Assembly (NCBI RefSeq): GCF_023698535.1
Contig: NZ_JALJCL010000007.1
Coordinates: forward strand, 166,718 to 230,717
DNA from: Halorientalis regularis
GTDB lineage: Archaea > Halobacteriota > Halobacteria > Halobacteriales > Haloarculaceae
DNA length: 64,000 bases
Direction of reading: 5' to 3'
Shown here in pieces: positions 16,963-27,168 of the stretch. The notes below the pieces were generated by a model. The model worked only from the letters and a program-made list of their open reading frames with translations, ran no database searches and had not been told where the DNA came from. How positions within the stretch are numbered: the stretch's first letter is position 1; the number at the start of each line of letters is the position of its first letter. Position numbers and translations under genes: made by a program.

Positions 16963-18087
16963 ATGCACCTCTCGCCCGAACAGGAAGCGATCCGCGACAG
17001 CGTCCAGGCGTTCGCCGAGGACGAGATCCGCCCGGTCGCCAGTGAGGCCGACGAGACCGGCGAGTTCCCCGAAGACGTGTGGGACGGAATGGCCGACCTC
17101 GACCTGACCGGACTCACAGTTCCGGAAGAGTACGGCGGGTACGACGCCGATCGCGTGACCTACGCCCTCGTCAACGAGGCCGTCGCCTACGGCGCGCTCG
17201 CGGTCGCCACCGCACTCTCCGTTCACTGTCTGGCGACCTCCTGCATCCGCGAGTTCGGCGACGAGTCGCTCCACGAGGCGTGGCTCCCCGAAATGGTCGA
17301 CGGCCGACCCGTCGGCGCGTTCGCGCTCTCAGAACCCGACGCGGGGTCGAACCCCGCCGAGATGACGACCGAGGCCCGCCGCGACGGCGACGAGTACGTC
17401 ATCGACGGCACCAAACAGTGGATCACCAACGGCGAGCGCTCGGGCGTCGTCGTGCTGTTCGCCAAGACCGACCGCGAGGACCCGTCGAGTGTCACGCAGT
17501 TTCTCGTCCCGAAAGACACCGACGGGCTGGGAGTCGGGAAGAAGGAGGACAAACTCGGACTGCGAGCGAGCGACACGACGACGCTGGAATTCGACGGCGC
17601 GCGGATTCCGGCGGAGTACCGGCTGACCGAGGAAGGCCACGGACTGTCGGCCGCGCTGTCGATCCTGACTGGCGGGCGCATCGGTATCGCTGCCCAGTCG
17701 GTCGGTCTCGGGCAGGCGGCGCTCGACGCCGCCGTCGAGTATGCCGACGAGCGCGAGCAGTTCGGCCAGCCCATCGGCGACTTCCAGGCGATCCAGCACA
17801 AACTCGCGGAGATGCAGACGACGGTGCAGGCCGGTCGGCTGTTGACGCTGGACGCCGCGCGGCGTGCCGACGCGGGCGAGAGCGTGCGCGGCGCGGCGAG
17901 CATGGCGAAGTACTTCGCCAGTGAGGGGGCCGTCGACGTGACCAACGAGGCCGTCCAGATCCACGGCGGGTACGGGTACACCAAAGACTACGACGTGGAG
18001 CGGTTCTACCGGGACGCCAAGGTGACGACGATTTACGAGGGGACCACCGAGATCCAGAAGCGCGTCATCGCCGAGGAACTGAACTAA
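16963..18087 (+). CDS. acyl-CoA dehydrogenase
   Basis: This 374-residue FAD enzyme oxidises acyl-CoA to the enoyl-CoA. The sequence covers the N-terminal helical domain, the middle domain with [13 protein letters not shown] and WITNG, and the C-terminal helices with [31 protein letters not shown] and the catalytic Glu E359 in IYEGTTEIQ. The substrate chain length cannot be told from this sequence alone. No other beta-oxidation genes are linked. Its stop overlaps the convergent small membrane-protein gene by 4 bp. Confidence 0.93.
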   Translation: MHLSPEQEAIRDSVQAFAEDEIRPVASEADETGEFPEDVWDGMADLDLTGLTVPEEYGGYDADRVTYALVNEAVAYGALAVATALSVHCLATSCIREFGDESLHEAWLPEMVDGRPVGAFALSEPDAGSNPAEMTTEARRDGDEYVIDGTKQWITNGERSGVVVLFAKTDREDPSSVTQFLVPKDTDGLGVGKKEDKLGLRASDTTTLEFDGARIPAEYRLTEEGHGLSAALSILTGGRIGIAAQSVGLGQAALDAAVEYADEREQFGQPIGDFQAIQHKLAEMQTTVQAGRLLTLDAARRADAGESVRGAASMAKYFASEGAVDVTNEAVQIHGGYGYTKDYDVERFYRDAKVTTIYEGTTEIQKRVIAEELN

Positions 18088-18395
18088 TCGCGCTTTCGAT
18101 TGCGGGCTTCGACGTACCCGAGCAAGCCGAAGAGGTTGACCACGGGCATCGCCGAGACGTGCAGCCAGATCTCGCCCACGTCTTCACGACCACGCAGGTC
18201 GAGATACACCCACAGCGGGATCAGCAGTTCGACGGTCAGGAACGCGAGCGCCCCCAGTCTGAGCGCCCGGTCGTACGGCGAGGCGGGCGTCTCGATCCCG
18301 ACGAACGTCGCCGCGACGACACCGAACAGCACGAGGAGGAGACCGACCTCCCAGACGAACCAGATGCGGAGAACGTTCGCGTTGGACTCGTTCAT
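18084..18395 (-). CDS. small membrane protein
   Basis: The protein has 103 residues from the Met of [12 protein letters not shown], and longer starts add hydrophilic sequence without features. Two or three membrane spans are visible: [42 protein letters not shown] and [18 protein letters not shown] recognise no family. The gene ends against the acyl-CoA dehydrogenase gene and diverges from the HAD hydrolase. Confidence 0.6.
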   Translation of the reverse strand: MNESNANVLRIWFVWEVGLLLVLFGVVAATFVGIETPASPYDRALRLGALAFLTVELLIPLWVYLDLRGREDVGEIWLHVSAMPVVNLFGLLGYVEARNRKRD

Positions 18396-18492
18396 GGCCT
18401 CGGATTCCCGGTTCGTGTGGGCTGGCTGAAAGGGTTCTGGCGTGACAGGGTGACCGATCACCGAAGGGGCTATTTTCGGGCCGATCCTACTC

Positions 18493-19032
18493 GTGGCCGT
18501 GATCCAGGAGTACGACGCGCTGGTCTACGACCTCGACGGGACGCTGGTCCACCTCGACGTGGACTGGGAAGAAGTGCGGGAAGAGGTCGCCGCGGTTCTG
18601 CGCCCCCGCGGCGTCGACGTGGACGGCGCGGACCTCTGGACGCTGCTCGAACTGTCCGAGGAGGCGGGGTATCGGCGACTGGTCGACGAGACTATCGCCG
18701 AGTTCGAGCGGGAAGGGGCGCGCGCGTCGCGGCGACTCCCGCCGGCACGGACGGTCCCTGCTGACCAGCCGGTCGGCGTCTGTTCACTGAACGCCGAGTC
18801 GGCCTGCCGGATCGCCCTGGAGACCTACGGCCTCGACGGACACGTCGACGTGATCGTCGGGCGCGACTCCGTGGCGACCGAGAAGCCACATCCCGAACCG
18901 CTCCTGCGGACCGTCGAGGGACTCGGTGCAGCGCCCGAGCGAACGCTGTTCGTCGGCGACTCCGAACGCGACGAGAAGACGGCTCGACGGGCGGGCACGG
19001 ACTACGTGTACGTGCGTGAGCTAGAGCGCTAG
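18493..19032 (+). CDS. HAD-superfamily hydrolase
   Basis: The protein has 179 residues. Motif I is YDLDGTL (D13 nucleophile, D15 acid/base), motif II is the VCSLNAES region, motif III is TEKPHPEP with the conserved Lys, and motif IV is VGDSERD. Architecture and size resemble phosphoglycolate-phosphatase-like members, with a small helical cap after motif I. The substrate is not predictable. GTG starts at 18493 and 18499 are both possible, and no promoter decides between them. Confidence 0.85.
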   Translation: MAVIQEYDALVYDLDGTLVHLDVDWEEVREEVAAVLRPRGVDVDGADLWTLLELSEEAGYRRLVDETIAEFEREGARASRRLPPARTVPADQPVGVCSLNAESACRIALETYGLDGHVDVIVGRDSVATEKPHPEPLLRTVEGLGAAPERTLFVGDSERDEKTARRAGTDYVYVRELER

Positions 19033-19216
19033 CCGACACCCGCCGATCGAGGCATCGTCGCTGGCTGCTGGAATTAGGATGGGTGATACGGCGGGAGTCC
19101 AGCGGACGGTCGGCGAAGCGTGGTCCGTCGTCGCATTACATAAGTTTAGTAGGTGGAACGAGACGCGGTGATATGGACACACGACAATCGAGCAACCGCC
19201 ACTTCGGGCCCCACCG

Positions 19217-20548
19217 ATGGTAAACGTCGCGCTCTCGCTGGCGCAGGTCGTCGTTGCGCTGGCGCTCGTGATACTCAACGGCTTCTTCGTCGCCGCGGAG
19301 TTCGCCTTCGTCCGGATACGGGGGACGTCGGTCGAACAGCTCGTTGAGGAGGGAGCCACCGGTTCGGGGACCCTCCAGGAAGTGATGACGAATCTCGACG
19401 ACTATCTCGCGACGACGCAACTCGGCATCACCATCGCCTCGCTCGGCCTGGGGTGGGTCGGGGAACCGGCCGTGGCGTCGCTCATCGAGCCCGTGCTGGC
19501 GTCGGTTCTCCCGTCGAACCTCATCCATCTGGTCGCCTTCGCGATCGGCTTCACGCTCATCACGTTCCTCCACGTCGTCTTCGGTGAACTCGCGCCGAAG
19601 ACGATCGCGATCTCCCAGACCGAGCGACTCTCCCTGTTTCTCGCCCCGCCGATGAAGTTCTTCTACTACATCCTCTACCCGGGAATCGTCGTGTTCAACG
19701 GGGCCGCCAACGCGTTCACCCGGGCGCTCGGCGTGCCACCCGCGTCCGAGACCGACGAGACGCTCGGCGAGCGGGAGCTCCTTCGGGTCCTGACTCGATC
19801 CGGCGAGGAAGGGGACATCGACACGACGGAAGTGCAGATGATCGAGCGGGTCTTCGATCTCGACGACATCGTGGTGCGGGAGGTCATGGTACCACGACCC
19901 GACGTAGTGAGCGTTCCGGCGGACGCCTCGCTCTCCGACCTCCAGTCGATCGTTCTCGAGGCCGGCCACACGCGATATCCGGTTCTCGATGCCGACGACG
20001 GCGACCAGGTGGCCGGGTTCGTGGACGTCAAGGACGTGCTCCGGGCCGAAGTCGAGGACGATGACGCCGGGTCGGTGGGCGACATCGCCCGCGACATCGT
20101 CATCGTCCCCGAGACGATGGCACTGAGCGATCTCCTGCGGCAGTTCCGGGAAGAGCAACAACAGATGGTCGCGGTCATCGACGAGTGGGGCGCGTTCGAG
20201 GGTGTCGCGACGGTCGAAGACGTCGTCGAGGCACTCGTCGGCGACCTCCGGGACGAGTTCGATACGGACGAGCGTGAACCGTCGATTCGCCCGCACGACG
20301 AGGACGGGTACGAGGTCGACGGCGGCGTCCCGCTGTCGAAGATCAACCACGTGATCGCGGGTGACTTCAGGAGTGACGAGGTCGAAACCATCGGCGGACT
20401 GGTACTCGAACAGCTCGACCGTGCACCGGAACGCGAGGACAGCATCGAGGTCGACGGGCACGTGGTCGAGGTGACGAGCGTCGACGGGGCCCGGATTTCG
20501 ACGGTCTGGGTGCACGAACGCGAGACCGAGGAGTCGGGGGAAAACTGA
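19217..20548 (+). CDS. CNNM/CorC-type membrane protein with CBS domains
   Basis: The protein has 443 residues. The DUF21 (CNNM) transmembrane domain covers about 1-200, with NGFFVAAEFAFVRIRGTS at its start and four spans. A CBS pair follows (about 215-335, with VMVPRPDVVSVP and GVATVEDVVEALVGD). A C-terminal CorC_HlyC domain (about 345-430) closes it. Bacterial and archaeal members are thought to export or sense Mg2+ or other divalent cations. The gene is complete. An AT-rich TAAGTTTAG lies about 75 bp upstream, so the message may have a leader. Confidence 0.9.
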   Translation: MVNVALSLAQVVVALALVILNGFFVAAEFAFVRIRGTSVEQLVEEGATGSGTLQEVMTNLDDYLATTQLGITIASLGLGWVGEPAVASLIEPVLASVLPSNLIHLVAFAIGFTLITFLHVVFGELAPKTIAISQTERLSLFLAPPMKFFYYILYPGIVVFNGAANAFTRALGVPPASETDETLGERELLRVLTRSGEEGDIDTTEVQMIERVFDLDDIVVREVMVPRPDVVSVPADASLSDLQSIVLEAGHTRYPVLDADDGDQVAGFVDVKDVLRAEVEDDDAGSVGDIARDIVIVPETMALSDLLRQFREEQQQMVAVIDEWGAFEGVATVEDVVEALVGDLRDEFDTDEREPSIRPHDEDGYEVDGGVPLSKINHVIAGDFRSDEVETIGGLVLEQLDRAPEREDSIEVDGHVVEVTSVDGARISTVWVHERETEESGEN

Positions 20549-20651
20549 GCAGGGGGAGTTCCGCGGAGGGGCCGTTCGAGCGCTCTCGCAGCAGACTCGA
20601 CACGACACCGGGTCGACTCGCGTCCCTCGGAAGTCCACGCTCGGGAGACGG

Positions 20652-20894
20652 CTACGTCTGCTCGCGGCGCGCATAGAGGTAGACCGCGACGGCGGTACAG
20701 AACCAGACGACGGCACCGACCCGGATGGCGAAGTTCGCGCGGGCCGCCCAGGTCTGCAGTTCGACGACGACCGCGAGCATGGCGACCAGTGGCGCGCCGA
20801 CGACGATGGTCGTGACGAAAGTCACCTGCATCACCCAGCCGTAGTCGACCCCCTCTGGGTCGGTTGTTTCGTCCGGTTCGCGGTCGATGGGCAC
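20652..20894 (-). CDS. DUF5822-like small membrane protein
   Basis: The protein has 80 residues from a GTG at 20894. The conserved segment DPEGVDYGWVMQVTF leads into two membrane spans (TIVVGAPLVAMLAVVVEL and VGAVVWFCTAVAVYLYA). The sequence resembles the haloarchaeal DUF5822 family, of unknown function. The long ORF upstream in this frame is only the shadow of panB. The gene diverges from panB with about 90 bp between starts. Confidence 0.65.
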   Translation of the reverse strand: MPIDREPDETTDPEGVDYGWVMQVTFVTTIVVGAPLVAMLAVVVELQTWAARANFAIRVGAVVWFCTAVAVYLYARREQT

Positions 20895-20987
20895 GTCCGG
20901 CCCTCCGGACGGTCCGAATATGCCTCTGTCGGTCCCGCGTTGCCAGTATCGGACACGTTTAGGGGCCCGGCCGACCGACTCGAAGGT

Positions 20988-21794
20988 ATGCGAGCGAAGG
21001 ACATCCGGGAGAAAGCGGGCGAGGAGCCGATCACGATGCTGACCGCCTACGACGCCCCGACGGCCGAACTGGTCGATGCGGCCGGCGTCGACATGATCCT
21101 CGTGGGTGACTCCATCGGGAACCTCCGACTGGGCTACGAGTCGACGCTTCCCGTCACCGTCGACGAGATCGAGAGCGCCACCGCCGCCGTCGCGCGCGCC
21201 GCCCAAGACGCGATGGTACTCGCTGATATGCCGTTCCTCTCGTTCGGTGCCGACGAGGACGAGGCCGTCGAGAACTGCGGCCGGATGCTCAAAGAGGCCG
21301 ACGCCGACGGTGTGAAACTCGAATCCGGCCCCCACACCGTCGAGTTGACGCGTCGGCTCACACGGATCGGCGTGCCCGTCCAGGCCCACCTCGGGTTGAC
21401 GCCCCAGCGCGAGAACGAGACCGGCCTGTTCCGGCAGGGGACCGACGAGGAGGCGGCCCGGCGGATCGTGGACCTGGCCGAACGCCACGAGGATGCGGGC
21501 GCGTTCTCGCTCGTCCTCGAACACGTCCCGGCCAACGTCGGCGCGGCCGTCTCGGAGGCCCTCGACATCCCGACCATCGGCATCGGTGCGGGTCCGGAGT
21601 GTGACGGGCAGGTCCTCACCGTCGACGAAGTGATCGGGCTGAGCGAAGGCGTGGCTCCCTTCTCGAAGGCCTTCGGCGACGTGCGCGGGGAGATGCAGGA
21701 CGCTATCTCGGGGTACAAAGACGCCGTCGAGTCCGGCGAGTTCCCGGCCGAAGAACACAGCCACTACGAGGAAGACGTCGACGACCTGTACTGA
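20988..21794 (+). CDS. panB: 3-methyl-2-oxobutanoate hydroxymethyltransferase
   Basis: The enzyme has 268 residues. It makes ketopantoate for coenzyme A. The Met of MRAKDIREKAG is the start, since sixteen residues further upstream are not conserved. Motifs include the TAYDAPTAEL opening, metal ligands in ILVGDSIGN and LADMPF, the catalytic-region KLESG, and the GIGAGPECDGQVLT loop near the C-terminus. No other pantothenate genes are linked. Confidence 0.94.
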   Translation: MRAKDIREKAGEEPITMLTAYDAPTAELVDAAGVDMILVGDSIGNLRLGYESTLPVTVDEIESATAAVARAAQDAMVLADMPFLSFGADEDEAVENCGRMLKEADADGVKLESGPHTVELTRRLTRIGVPVQAHLGLTPQRENETGLFRQGTDEEAARRIVDLAERHEDAGAFSLVLEHVPANVGAAVSEALDIPTIGIGAGPECDGQVLTVDEVIGLSEGVAPFSKAFGDVRGEMQDAISGYKDAVESGEFPAEEHSHYEEDVDDLY

Positions 21795-21802
21795 GTCGCA
21801 GA

Positions 21803-22567
21803 TTAGAGGTCGGCCAGAAATTCGTCCAGTCCGTCGTTGAACGCCTCGGAATTTTCGAGCATCGCCATGTGACTCGTGCCGGGGACCTCGGCGTACTCGG
21901 CGTTCGGGAGATTGTCCACGAGATACTCCGAGAACGTCGGCGGGGTCAGCGAGTCGTTGTCGCCGACGATACAGAGCGCCGGAACGGTGATCTCGTCCAG
22001 TCGGTCCCGCACGTCGAAGGTGTCACAGGTTGAGAGGTCCCGTCGCAACATCTCGATGCCGACCTCGCGCATGAGGTCGTCGGTCGGCCCCGCGGCGGGG
22101 TGGTCGGTGTCCTCGAACAGGACGTTTGCCGACCGCATGAACTGGAGGATCGGTTCCACGTCCTCGCCCAGCAGTGCGCCAACGTCCTCGCCGATGCCGA
22201 GTTTGGCACCAGTGCCGGCGAGGACGACAGCCTCGGGGTCGTAGGCGTCCTCCAACACGAGCGTCTGGACGACCGCACCGCCCAGCGAGTGGCCCGCGAT
22301 CACGTCGGCGTCGACCTCGCGAGCGACCGCGGCCACGTCCGCGACGTATGCCGCCATCGTCTCCGGGCCGGCTTCGGTGGCCACGTCCTCGGACTCGCCG
22401 TGGCCACTGAGGTCCACGGTGACTGCGGTGTAGCCGTCGCTGCCGGTCTGGTTGCGCCACACGTCGTGGCGCTGGCCACTCCCGTGGACGAACAGGACGA
22501 CCGGCCCGCCCGTCGACTCGTCGCTCCAGTACGCCGTCCCGCGACCGTCGTGTGTCACCGTCGCCAT
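21803..22567 (-). CDS. alpha/beta hydrolase
   Basis: The protein has 254 residues from the ATG at 22567. The oxyanion motif is FVHGSG, the nucleophile elbow is GHSLGG, the acid is in VGDNDSLTP and the catalytic His is in GTSHMAM near the C-terminus. Length and layout fit an esterase or haloperoxidase-like hydrolase, and the substrate is unknown. A long upstream extension in this frame is a shadow of the divergent gene and is rejected. The gene ends 8 bp from panB, tail to tail. Confidence 0.88.
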   Translation of the reverse strand: MATVTHDGRGTAYWSDESTGGPVVLFVHGSGQRHDVWRNQTGSDGYTAVTVDLSGHGESEDVATEAGPETMAAYVADVAAVAREVDADVIAGHSLGGAVVQTLVLEDAYDPEAVVLAGTGAKLGIGEDVGALLGEDVEPILQFMRSANVLFEDTDHPAAGPTDDLMREVGIEMLRRDLSTCDTFDVRDRLDEITVPALCIVGDNDSLTPPTFSEYLVDNLPNAEYAEVPGTSHMAMLENSEAFNDGLDEFLADL

Positions 22568-22691
22568 GACGACCGCTTCTCCCGACAGGGATTTAAACCC
22601 CAGCGAGAGATCCTGATCCACACCTCGGGCTGAACCGCAACACAGCCGTTCAGACAGTACCCCGACGCCCTTTGCCGTTTTCCCGACAAAG

Positions 22692-22725
22692 GATTTATCT
22701 ACTATGGCGACTAACTTAGAGTTAG
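22692..22725 (+). promoter_or_regulatory. promoter and palindrome upstream of the DUF7127/Cdc48 unit
   Basis: A TATA-like GATTTATCT (22691-22699) preceded by CAAAG lies about 30 bp before the start. Between it and the ATG at 22727 there is a perfect inverted repeat, CTAACT-TAG-AGTTAG (22711-22725), directly next to the start codon. Its position over the transcription/translation start suggests a repressor site. Confidence 0.5.
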
Positions 22726-22726
22726 T

Positions 22727-22966
22727 ATGAATGGTCAAGAGCAGTTCAGAGCGGCGGAAGGCCCCGTCGGTCGTCGCGAGTACGACGACGGTGCGGTCGT
22801 GTTCGTTGCCGACGTGGGTGTCGGGCGTGACGCGAGCGTGGACGTAGTCGGTGACACGGCAATCGTCGTCGCCGACGACGAGCAGTACGAGTTCGACGTC
22901 GAGAGCGGTGAGGACGCGCAAGCGTTTATCAAAAACGGCGTCCTCACTGTCGAGGTGAACGCATGA
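22727..22966 (+). CDS. DUF7127-like small beta-rich protein
   Basis: The protein has 79 residues. The sequence consists of short beta strands ([43 protein letters not shown]) in the pattern of a small Hsp20/alpha-crystallin-like sandwich. This matches the family found directly in front of cdc48 in haloarchaea. Its stop overlaps the cdc48 start by four bases, so the two are translationally coupled. It may be an adaptor or substrate-delivery protein for Cdc48. That is inference from position. Confidence 0.75.
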   Translation: MNGQEQFRAAEGPVGRREYDDGAVVFVADVGVGRDASVDVVGDTAIVVADDEQYEFDVESGEDAQAFIKNGVLTVEVNA

Positions 22967-25239
22967 GACTCACCGTCAAGCCCCTGAAACAGAAGGACGC
23001 GGGTCGCGGACTCGCGGCCATCGACCGTGCCGCAATGTCCGAGATGGGCGTCGAGAACGGCGACTACATCGTCATCGAAGGGCAAGAGAGCGGCCGCGCG
23101 GTCGCTCGTGTCTGGCCCGGTTATCCCGAAGACGAGGGCAAGGGCGTCGTGCGAATCGACGGCCAGCTCCGCCAGGAGGCCAACGTCGGCATCGACGACT
23201 CCGTCGAGGTCGAGGACGCAGACGTCCAGCCCGCGACCTCCATCACGGTCGCGCTCCCCCAGAACCTCCGGGTCCGGGGCAACGTCGGCCCGCACATCCG
23301 GAACAAACTCTCGGGCCAGGCCGTGACCACGGGGCAGACGGTCCCGTTCTCGCTCGGGTTGGGTCCGCTGTCCTCGATGTCGGGCCAGAAGATCCCGCTG
23401 AAGATCGCCGAGACCGACCCGTCCGGGACGGTCGTGGTCACCGACTCGACGGACATCCAGGTGAGCGAGAAGCCCGCCGAGCAGATCGCCGGTGAACGCG
23501 GTGCGGGCGGTGCCGCCAGCCAGGAGACGCCCAACGTCACCTACGAGGACATCGGCGGCCTCGACGACGAACTCGAACAGGTCCGGGAGATGATCGAACT
23601 CCCGATGCGCCACCCCGAGCTGTTCCAGCAGCTGGGCATCGAGCCGCCGAAAGGCGTCCTCCTCCACGGCCCGCCGGGTACCGGGAAGACCCTGATGGCG
23701 AAAGCCGTCGCCAACGAGATCGACGCGTACTTCACGAACATCTCGGGCCCCGAGATCATGTCGAAGTACTACGGGGAGTCCGAGGAGCAACTCCGTGAGG
23801 TGTTCGAGGAGGCCGAGGAGAACTCACCGGCCATCGTCTTCATCGACGAGATCGACTCCATCGCGCCCAAGCGCGGCGAGACCTCCGGTGACGTGGAGCG
23901 CCGGGTCGTCGCCCAGCTCCTCTCGCTGATGGACGGCCTCGACGAGCGCAACGACGTGGTCGTCATCGGCGCGACCAACCGGGTCGACAGCATCGACCCC
24001 GCACTTCGCCGTGGCGGTCGCTTCGACCGCGAGATCGAGATCGGCGTCCCGGACAAGGACGGCCGCAAGGAGATCCTGCAGGTCCACACCCGCGGGATGC
24101 CCTTGACCGACGGGATCGACCTCGACCAGTACGCCGAGAACACCCACGGGTTCGTCGGCGCTGACCTCGAATCGCTGACCAAGGAGTCGGCGATGAACGC
24201 GCTCCGGCGCATCCGCCCGGAACTCGATCTGGAATCGGATCAGATCGACGCCGAAGTCCTGGAGCGGTTGCAGGTCACCGAGAGCGACTTCAAGGACGCG
24301 CTGAAGGGAATCGAACCCTCCGCGCTCCGTGAAGTGTTCGTCGAAGTGCCCGATACCAGCTGGGACGACGTGGGCGGCCTCGGAGACACCAAGGAACGGC
24401 TCCGCGAGACCATCCAGTGGCCGCTGGAGTACCCCGAGGTGTTCGAGGAACTGGACATGCAGGCCGCGAAGGGCGTCCTCATGTACGGCCCGCCGGGCAC
24501 GGGGAAGACCCTGCTCGCGAAGGCCGTCGCCAACGAGGCCCAGTCGAACTTCATCTCGGTGAAAGGCCCCGAACTGCTGAACAAGTACGTCGGGGAGTCC
24601 GAGAAGGGCGTCCGCGAGATCTTCGAGAAGGCCCGGTCGAACGCACCGACCGTGATCTTCTTCGACGAGATCGACGCCATCGCGGGCGAGCGGGGCCGCA
24701 ACTCCGGCGACTCCGGCGTCGGCGAACGGGTCGTCTCCCAACTGCTCACGGAACTGGACGGCATCGAGTCCCTGGAGGACGTGGTCGTCATCGCGACCTC
24801 CAACCGGCCCGACCTGATCGACTCGGCGCTGCTGCGGCCGGGCCGGCTGGACCGCCACGTCCACGTCCCCGTCCCGGACGAGGACGGCCGCCGGAAGATC
24901 CTGGAAGTCCACACCCGCAACAAACCCCTGGCCGACGACGTGGACCTGGACAAGCTGGCCCGCAAGACGGAGGGCTACGTCGGTGCCGACATCGAGGCGC
25001 TGACCCGCGAGGCCTCCATGGCCGCCTCCCGGGCGTTCATCAACAGCGTCTCCCCCGAAGAGGTCGGCGAGAGCGTGGGCAACGTCCGCGTGACGATGGG
25101 CCACTTCGAGAACGCGCTCGACGAAGTCGGCCCCAGCATCGACGACGAGACCCGCGAGCGCTACGACGAGATCGAAGAACGCTTCGACACCGCCGAGCCC
25201 GCCGTCGACGAGGACACGGTCAGCCGGACCTTCCAATAG
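22963..25239 (+). CDS. cdc48: Cdc48/VAT-type AAA+ ATPase
   Basis: The protein has 758 residues. An N-domain (about 1-185, double-psi barrel plus beta clam) is followed by two AAA modules. Walker A is GPPGTGKT near 236 and again near 511. Walker B is VFIDEID and IFFDEID, and each module carries its arginine-finger region. The C-terminal tail is acidic. It forms a hexameric unfoldase that feeds the proteasome and dismantles complexes. It is coupled with the small DUF7127-like gene. Confidence 0.95.
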   Translation: MRLTVKPLKQKDAGRGLAAIDRAAMSEMGVENGDYIVIEGQESGRAVARVWPGYPEDEGKGVVRIDGQLRQEANVGIDDSVEVEDADVQPATSITVALPQNLRVRGNVGPHIRNKLSGQAVTTGQTVPFSLGLGPLSSMSGQKIPLKIAETDPSGTVVVTDSTDIQVSEKPAEQIAGERGAGGAASQETPNVTYEDIGGLDDELEQVREMIELPMRHPELFQQLGIEPPKGVLLHGPPGTGKTLMAKAVANEIDAYFTNISGPEIMSKYYGESEEQLREVFEEAEENSPAIVFIDEIDSIAPKRGETSGDVERRVVAQLLSLMDGLDERNDVVVIGATNRVDSIDPALRRGGRFDREIEIGVPDKDGRKEILQVHTRGMPLTDGIDLDQYAENTHGFVGADLESLTKESAMNALRRIRPELDLESDQIDAEVLERLQVTESDFKDALKGIEPSALREVFVEVPDTSWDDVGGLGDTKERLRETIQWPLEYPEVFEELDMQAAKGVLMYGPPGTGKTLLAKAVANEAQSNFISVKGPELLNKYVGESEKGVREIFEKARSNAPTVIFFDEIDAIAGERGRNSGDSGVGERVVSQLLTELDGIESLEDVVVIATSNRPDLIDSALLRPGRLDRHVHVPVPDEDGRRKILEVHTRNKPLADDVDLDKLARKTEGYVGADIEALTREASMAASRAFINSVSPEEVGESVGNVRVTMGHFENALDEVGPSIDDETRERYDEIEERFDTAEPAVDEDTVSRTFQ

Positions 25240-25360
25240 CACCCCACCTTTTTTCGCCTCGGGTTCGCCCCACAGGCGCGAACCACTCGGCGCGAAAAGT
25301 TACTCAAACGCCGACTTGACCCATCGCTGGTAGTTTCATACGTGGTGATATAGTACCGAC

Positions 25361-25942
25361 ATGGACAGACGCACGTTCCTCGGCCTCACGGCCAGTGTCG
25401 GCGTGGTCGCGACAGCGGGCTGTAGCGCACCGGGGAAGGCACGGACGCTCTCCGATCCGACGGTCGACGGTGAGTCCAGCCAGCGGAAGTACCTCAGTTT
25501 CACCGCGGACGGCGAGGAGATCGCCACCGTCGGCGTCGACGGGCGCGTCGACGACGGGACGATCCGCCTCCCGTTCGAGATCTGGCACCGGGACGGGACT
25601 CTCGTGGAGGCGATCACGCTCCGGGTGTGGATGCCACCTCGGGACGCCCCCGCGACGGTGGCCGTCGCGTCGCCGGTCTCTGGCGACAGCTCGCCGCCGC
25701 CCGAGGTCGCGCTCTCGGTCCCGGACGGGGAACGGGGTCAGCGCGTCGAGATCACGGACCTGGACGATCTGGCCGACGAGACGATCAGCACGCTGGGCCT
25801 GCTGGTCGACCCCCACCCGGAGGCCGAGGGTACCCTTTCGATCGACGCGACCGTCGAACTCGACGGTGGGGGTGTGCTGGCGAGCGACTACAGGCTCGAC
25901 GGGCGCTTGAACCTCGACTTTCCGGACGCCGCGGGTCGGTAG
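25361..25942 (+). CDS. Tat-exported lipoprotein of unknown function
   Basis: The protein has 193 residues. It begins with a short twin-arginine signal (MDRRTFLGLTASVG) and a lipobox (ATAGC), so it is exported folded and lipid-anchored. The mature part is beta-rich and hydrophilic (ATVGVDGRVDDGTIRLPFEI and so on), with no enzyme motif. It looks like one of the short haloarchaeal surface lipoproteins without a known role. A TATA-like stretch (TGATATAGTA, about 25347-25356) lies just before the start. Confidence 0.75.
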   Translation: MDRRTFLGLTASVGVVATAGCSAPGKARTLSDPTVDGESSQRKYLSFTADGEEIATVGVDGRVDDGTIRLPFEIWHRDGTLVEAITLRVWMPPRDAPATVAVASPVSGDSSPPPEVALSVPDGERGQRVEITDLDDLADETISTLGLLVDPHPEAEGTLSIDATVELDGGGVLASDYRLDGRLNLDFPDAAGR

Positions 25943-25984
25943 TCCGCGAGCGCCCACGGGCCCGGGCGCTCGCTGGGCCCGCTC

Positions 25985-27043
25985 TCAGGGGACGTGCCAG
26001 ATGCCCCGCGTCCGGTCGAGGAGACCCCCGACCACGACGTGTGGGAGCGCGATCACGCTGATGAACACGCTCCAGAACGCGACGCCGCCGAACAGCCAGG
26101 AGTCGGTCGGGAGCGGCGTCGGAACCAGCATCCAGAACGCCACGGCGACGGCGGCCGTCGCGAGCGCGCCGGCGACCAGCGCGACCCAGGCCCGGAGCGC
26201 CACCTCGCCGACGCTCGCGGTCCGGCCCCCGAGCAGGTCCCGGCCGCCCGTCTCGGGCGCGGCGTCGACGGCCAGTTCCCGGGCGACCTGCCTGGCGGAG
26301 TACCACAGCGGGAAGTACAGTCCGACGGCCACGATCACGGGGACGACGGCGAAGTACCCGATCAGGAGGATGGTCTCGGTGGCGTCGGCCAGCCAGGCAC
26401 CAGTGTCCGGCCGGCGCAGGTACCCGAGACCGAGGTGGGCGGCGACGACACCGGCGTACCCGAGCCCGATCACTGGGCGGGTCAGCCCGAAGTGGGGGGC
26501 GATGGCCCCCATCGCCGCCGGGTCGACCATCGAGACCATCAGGCCGCTGAACGCACGGAAGGTGTCGGGGAAGGCGAGGACGGGGACGGCCATCACGGCA
26601 CCGCCGCGGGCGAGAACGGCCAGGACGCGCTGGCCGCGGGTCCGGAGGTGGCCGGTCCCGGTCGTCGCCGCGAGGACGTGCAGGTCGCCACCGCCGCCTT
26701 TGAGGACGGCGACGAGGATCGCCAGCGCGAGGCCGGCGACCGGCGCGATCAGGAACAGTCCGACGAAGGCAGCGGCCAGCGCGAGGTAGGCGGCGACGTA
26801 CCACAACCGGAAGGTCGCGGTGCGCCGCCGGAGGTTCGCGAAGTGTTCGTACCCGCCGTGGGGCAGGTTCAGGGCCACCATCCCGAGGAGGTAGACGGCG
26901 GCCTGAGTCGCTATCGGTACCGTCGCTCCCGCGACCCGGAGCCCGAGGAAGAGGGCGGCGACGCTCACCAGCGCCGCCCGCGAGAGCGAGTGCACCGTCG
27001 GTTCGACGCCGCGACCGAACAGCCGGCTGGTGGTGGTGCTCAT
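25985..27043 (-). CDS. Brp/Blh-family beta-carotene 15,15'-dioxygenase
   Basis: This 352-residue integral membrane protein has about ten spans. It carries the family's metal-binding signatures in membrane segments: NLPHGGYEHF near residue 60 and the C-terminal VIALPHVVVG, with a GGGGDLHVLA loop between. The family splits beta-carotene into two retinals for rhodopsins. No opsin gene is in the window. The gene ends close to the lipoprotein gene (convergent) and diverges from the Bat-type regulator, which is the classical regulatory neighbour. Confidence 0.85.
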   Translation of the reverse strand: MSTTTSRLFGRGVEPTVHSLSRAALVSVAALFLGLRVAGATVPIATQAAVYLLGMVALNLPHGGYEHFANLRRRTATFRLWYVAAYLALAAAFVGLFLIAPVAGLALAILVAVLKGGGGDLHVLAATTGTGHLRTRGQRVLAVLARGGAVMAVPVLAFPDTFRAFSGLMVSMVDPAAMGAIAPHFGLTRPVIGLGYAGVVAAHLGLGYLRRPDTGAWLADATETILLIGYFAVVPVIVAVGLYFPLWYSARQVARELAVDAAPETGGRDLLGGRTASVGEVALRAWVALVAGALATAAVAVAFWMLVPTPLPTDSWLFGGVAFWSVFISVIALPHVVVGGLLDRTRGIWHVP

Positions 27044-27139
27044 CGACGGGACGTAGGGGTGCCACCGCGGTAACCGGGCACCCCAAACGCTTGGGGACCG
27101 CCGGGGCCGAACCCGGGAACTGGGAACGCCGCCGGGGAG

Positions 27140-27145
27140 TTATAT
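27140..27145 (+). promoter_or_regulatory. TATA box of the Bat-type regulator
   Basis: TTATAT lies 24-29 bp before the ATG at 27169, which fits a leaderless transcript. It argues for this start rather than upstream in-frame codons. Confidence 0.6.
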
Positions 27146-27168
27146 GGGGAAAATCCCTAGCCGCGCGC

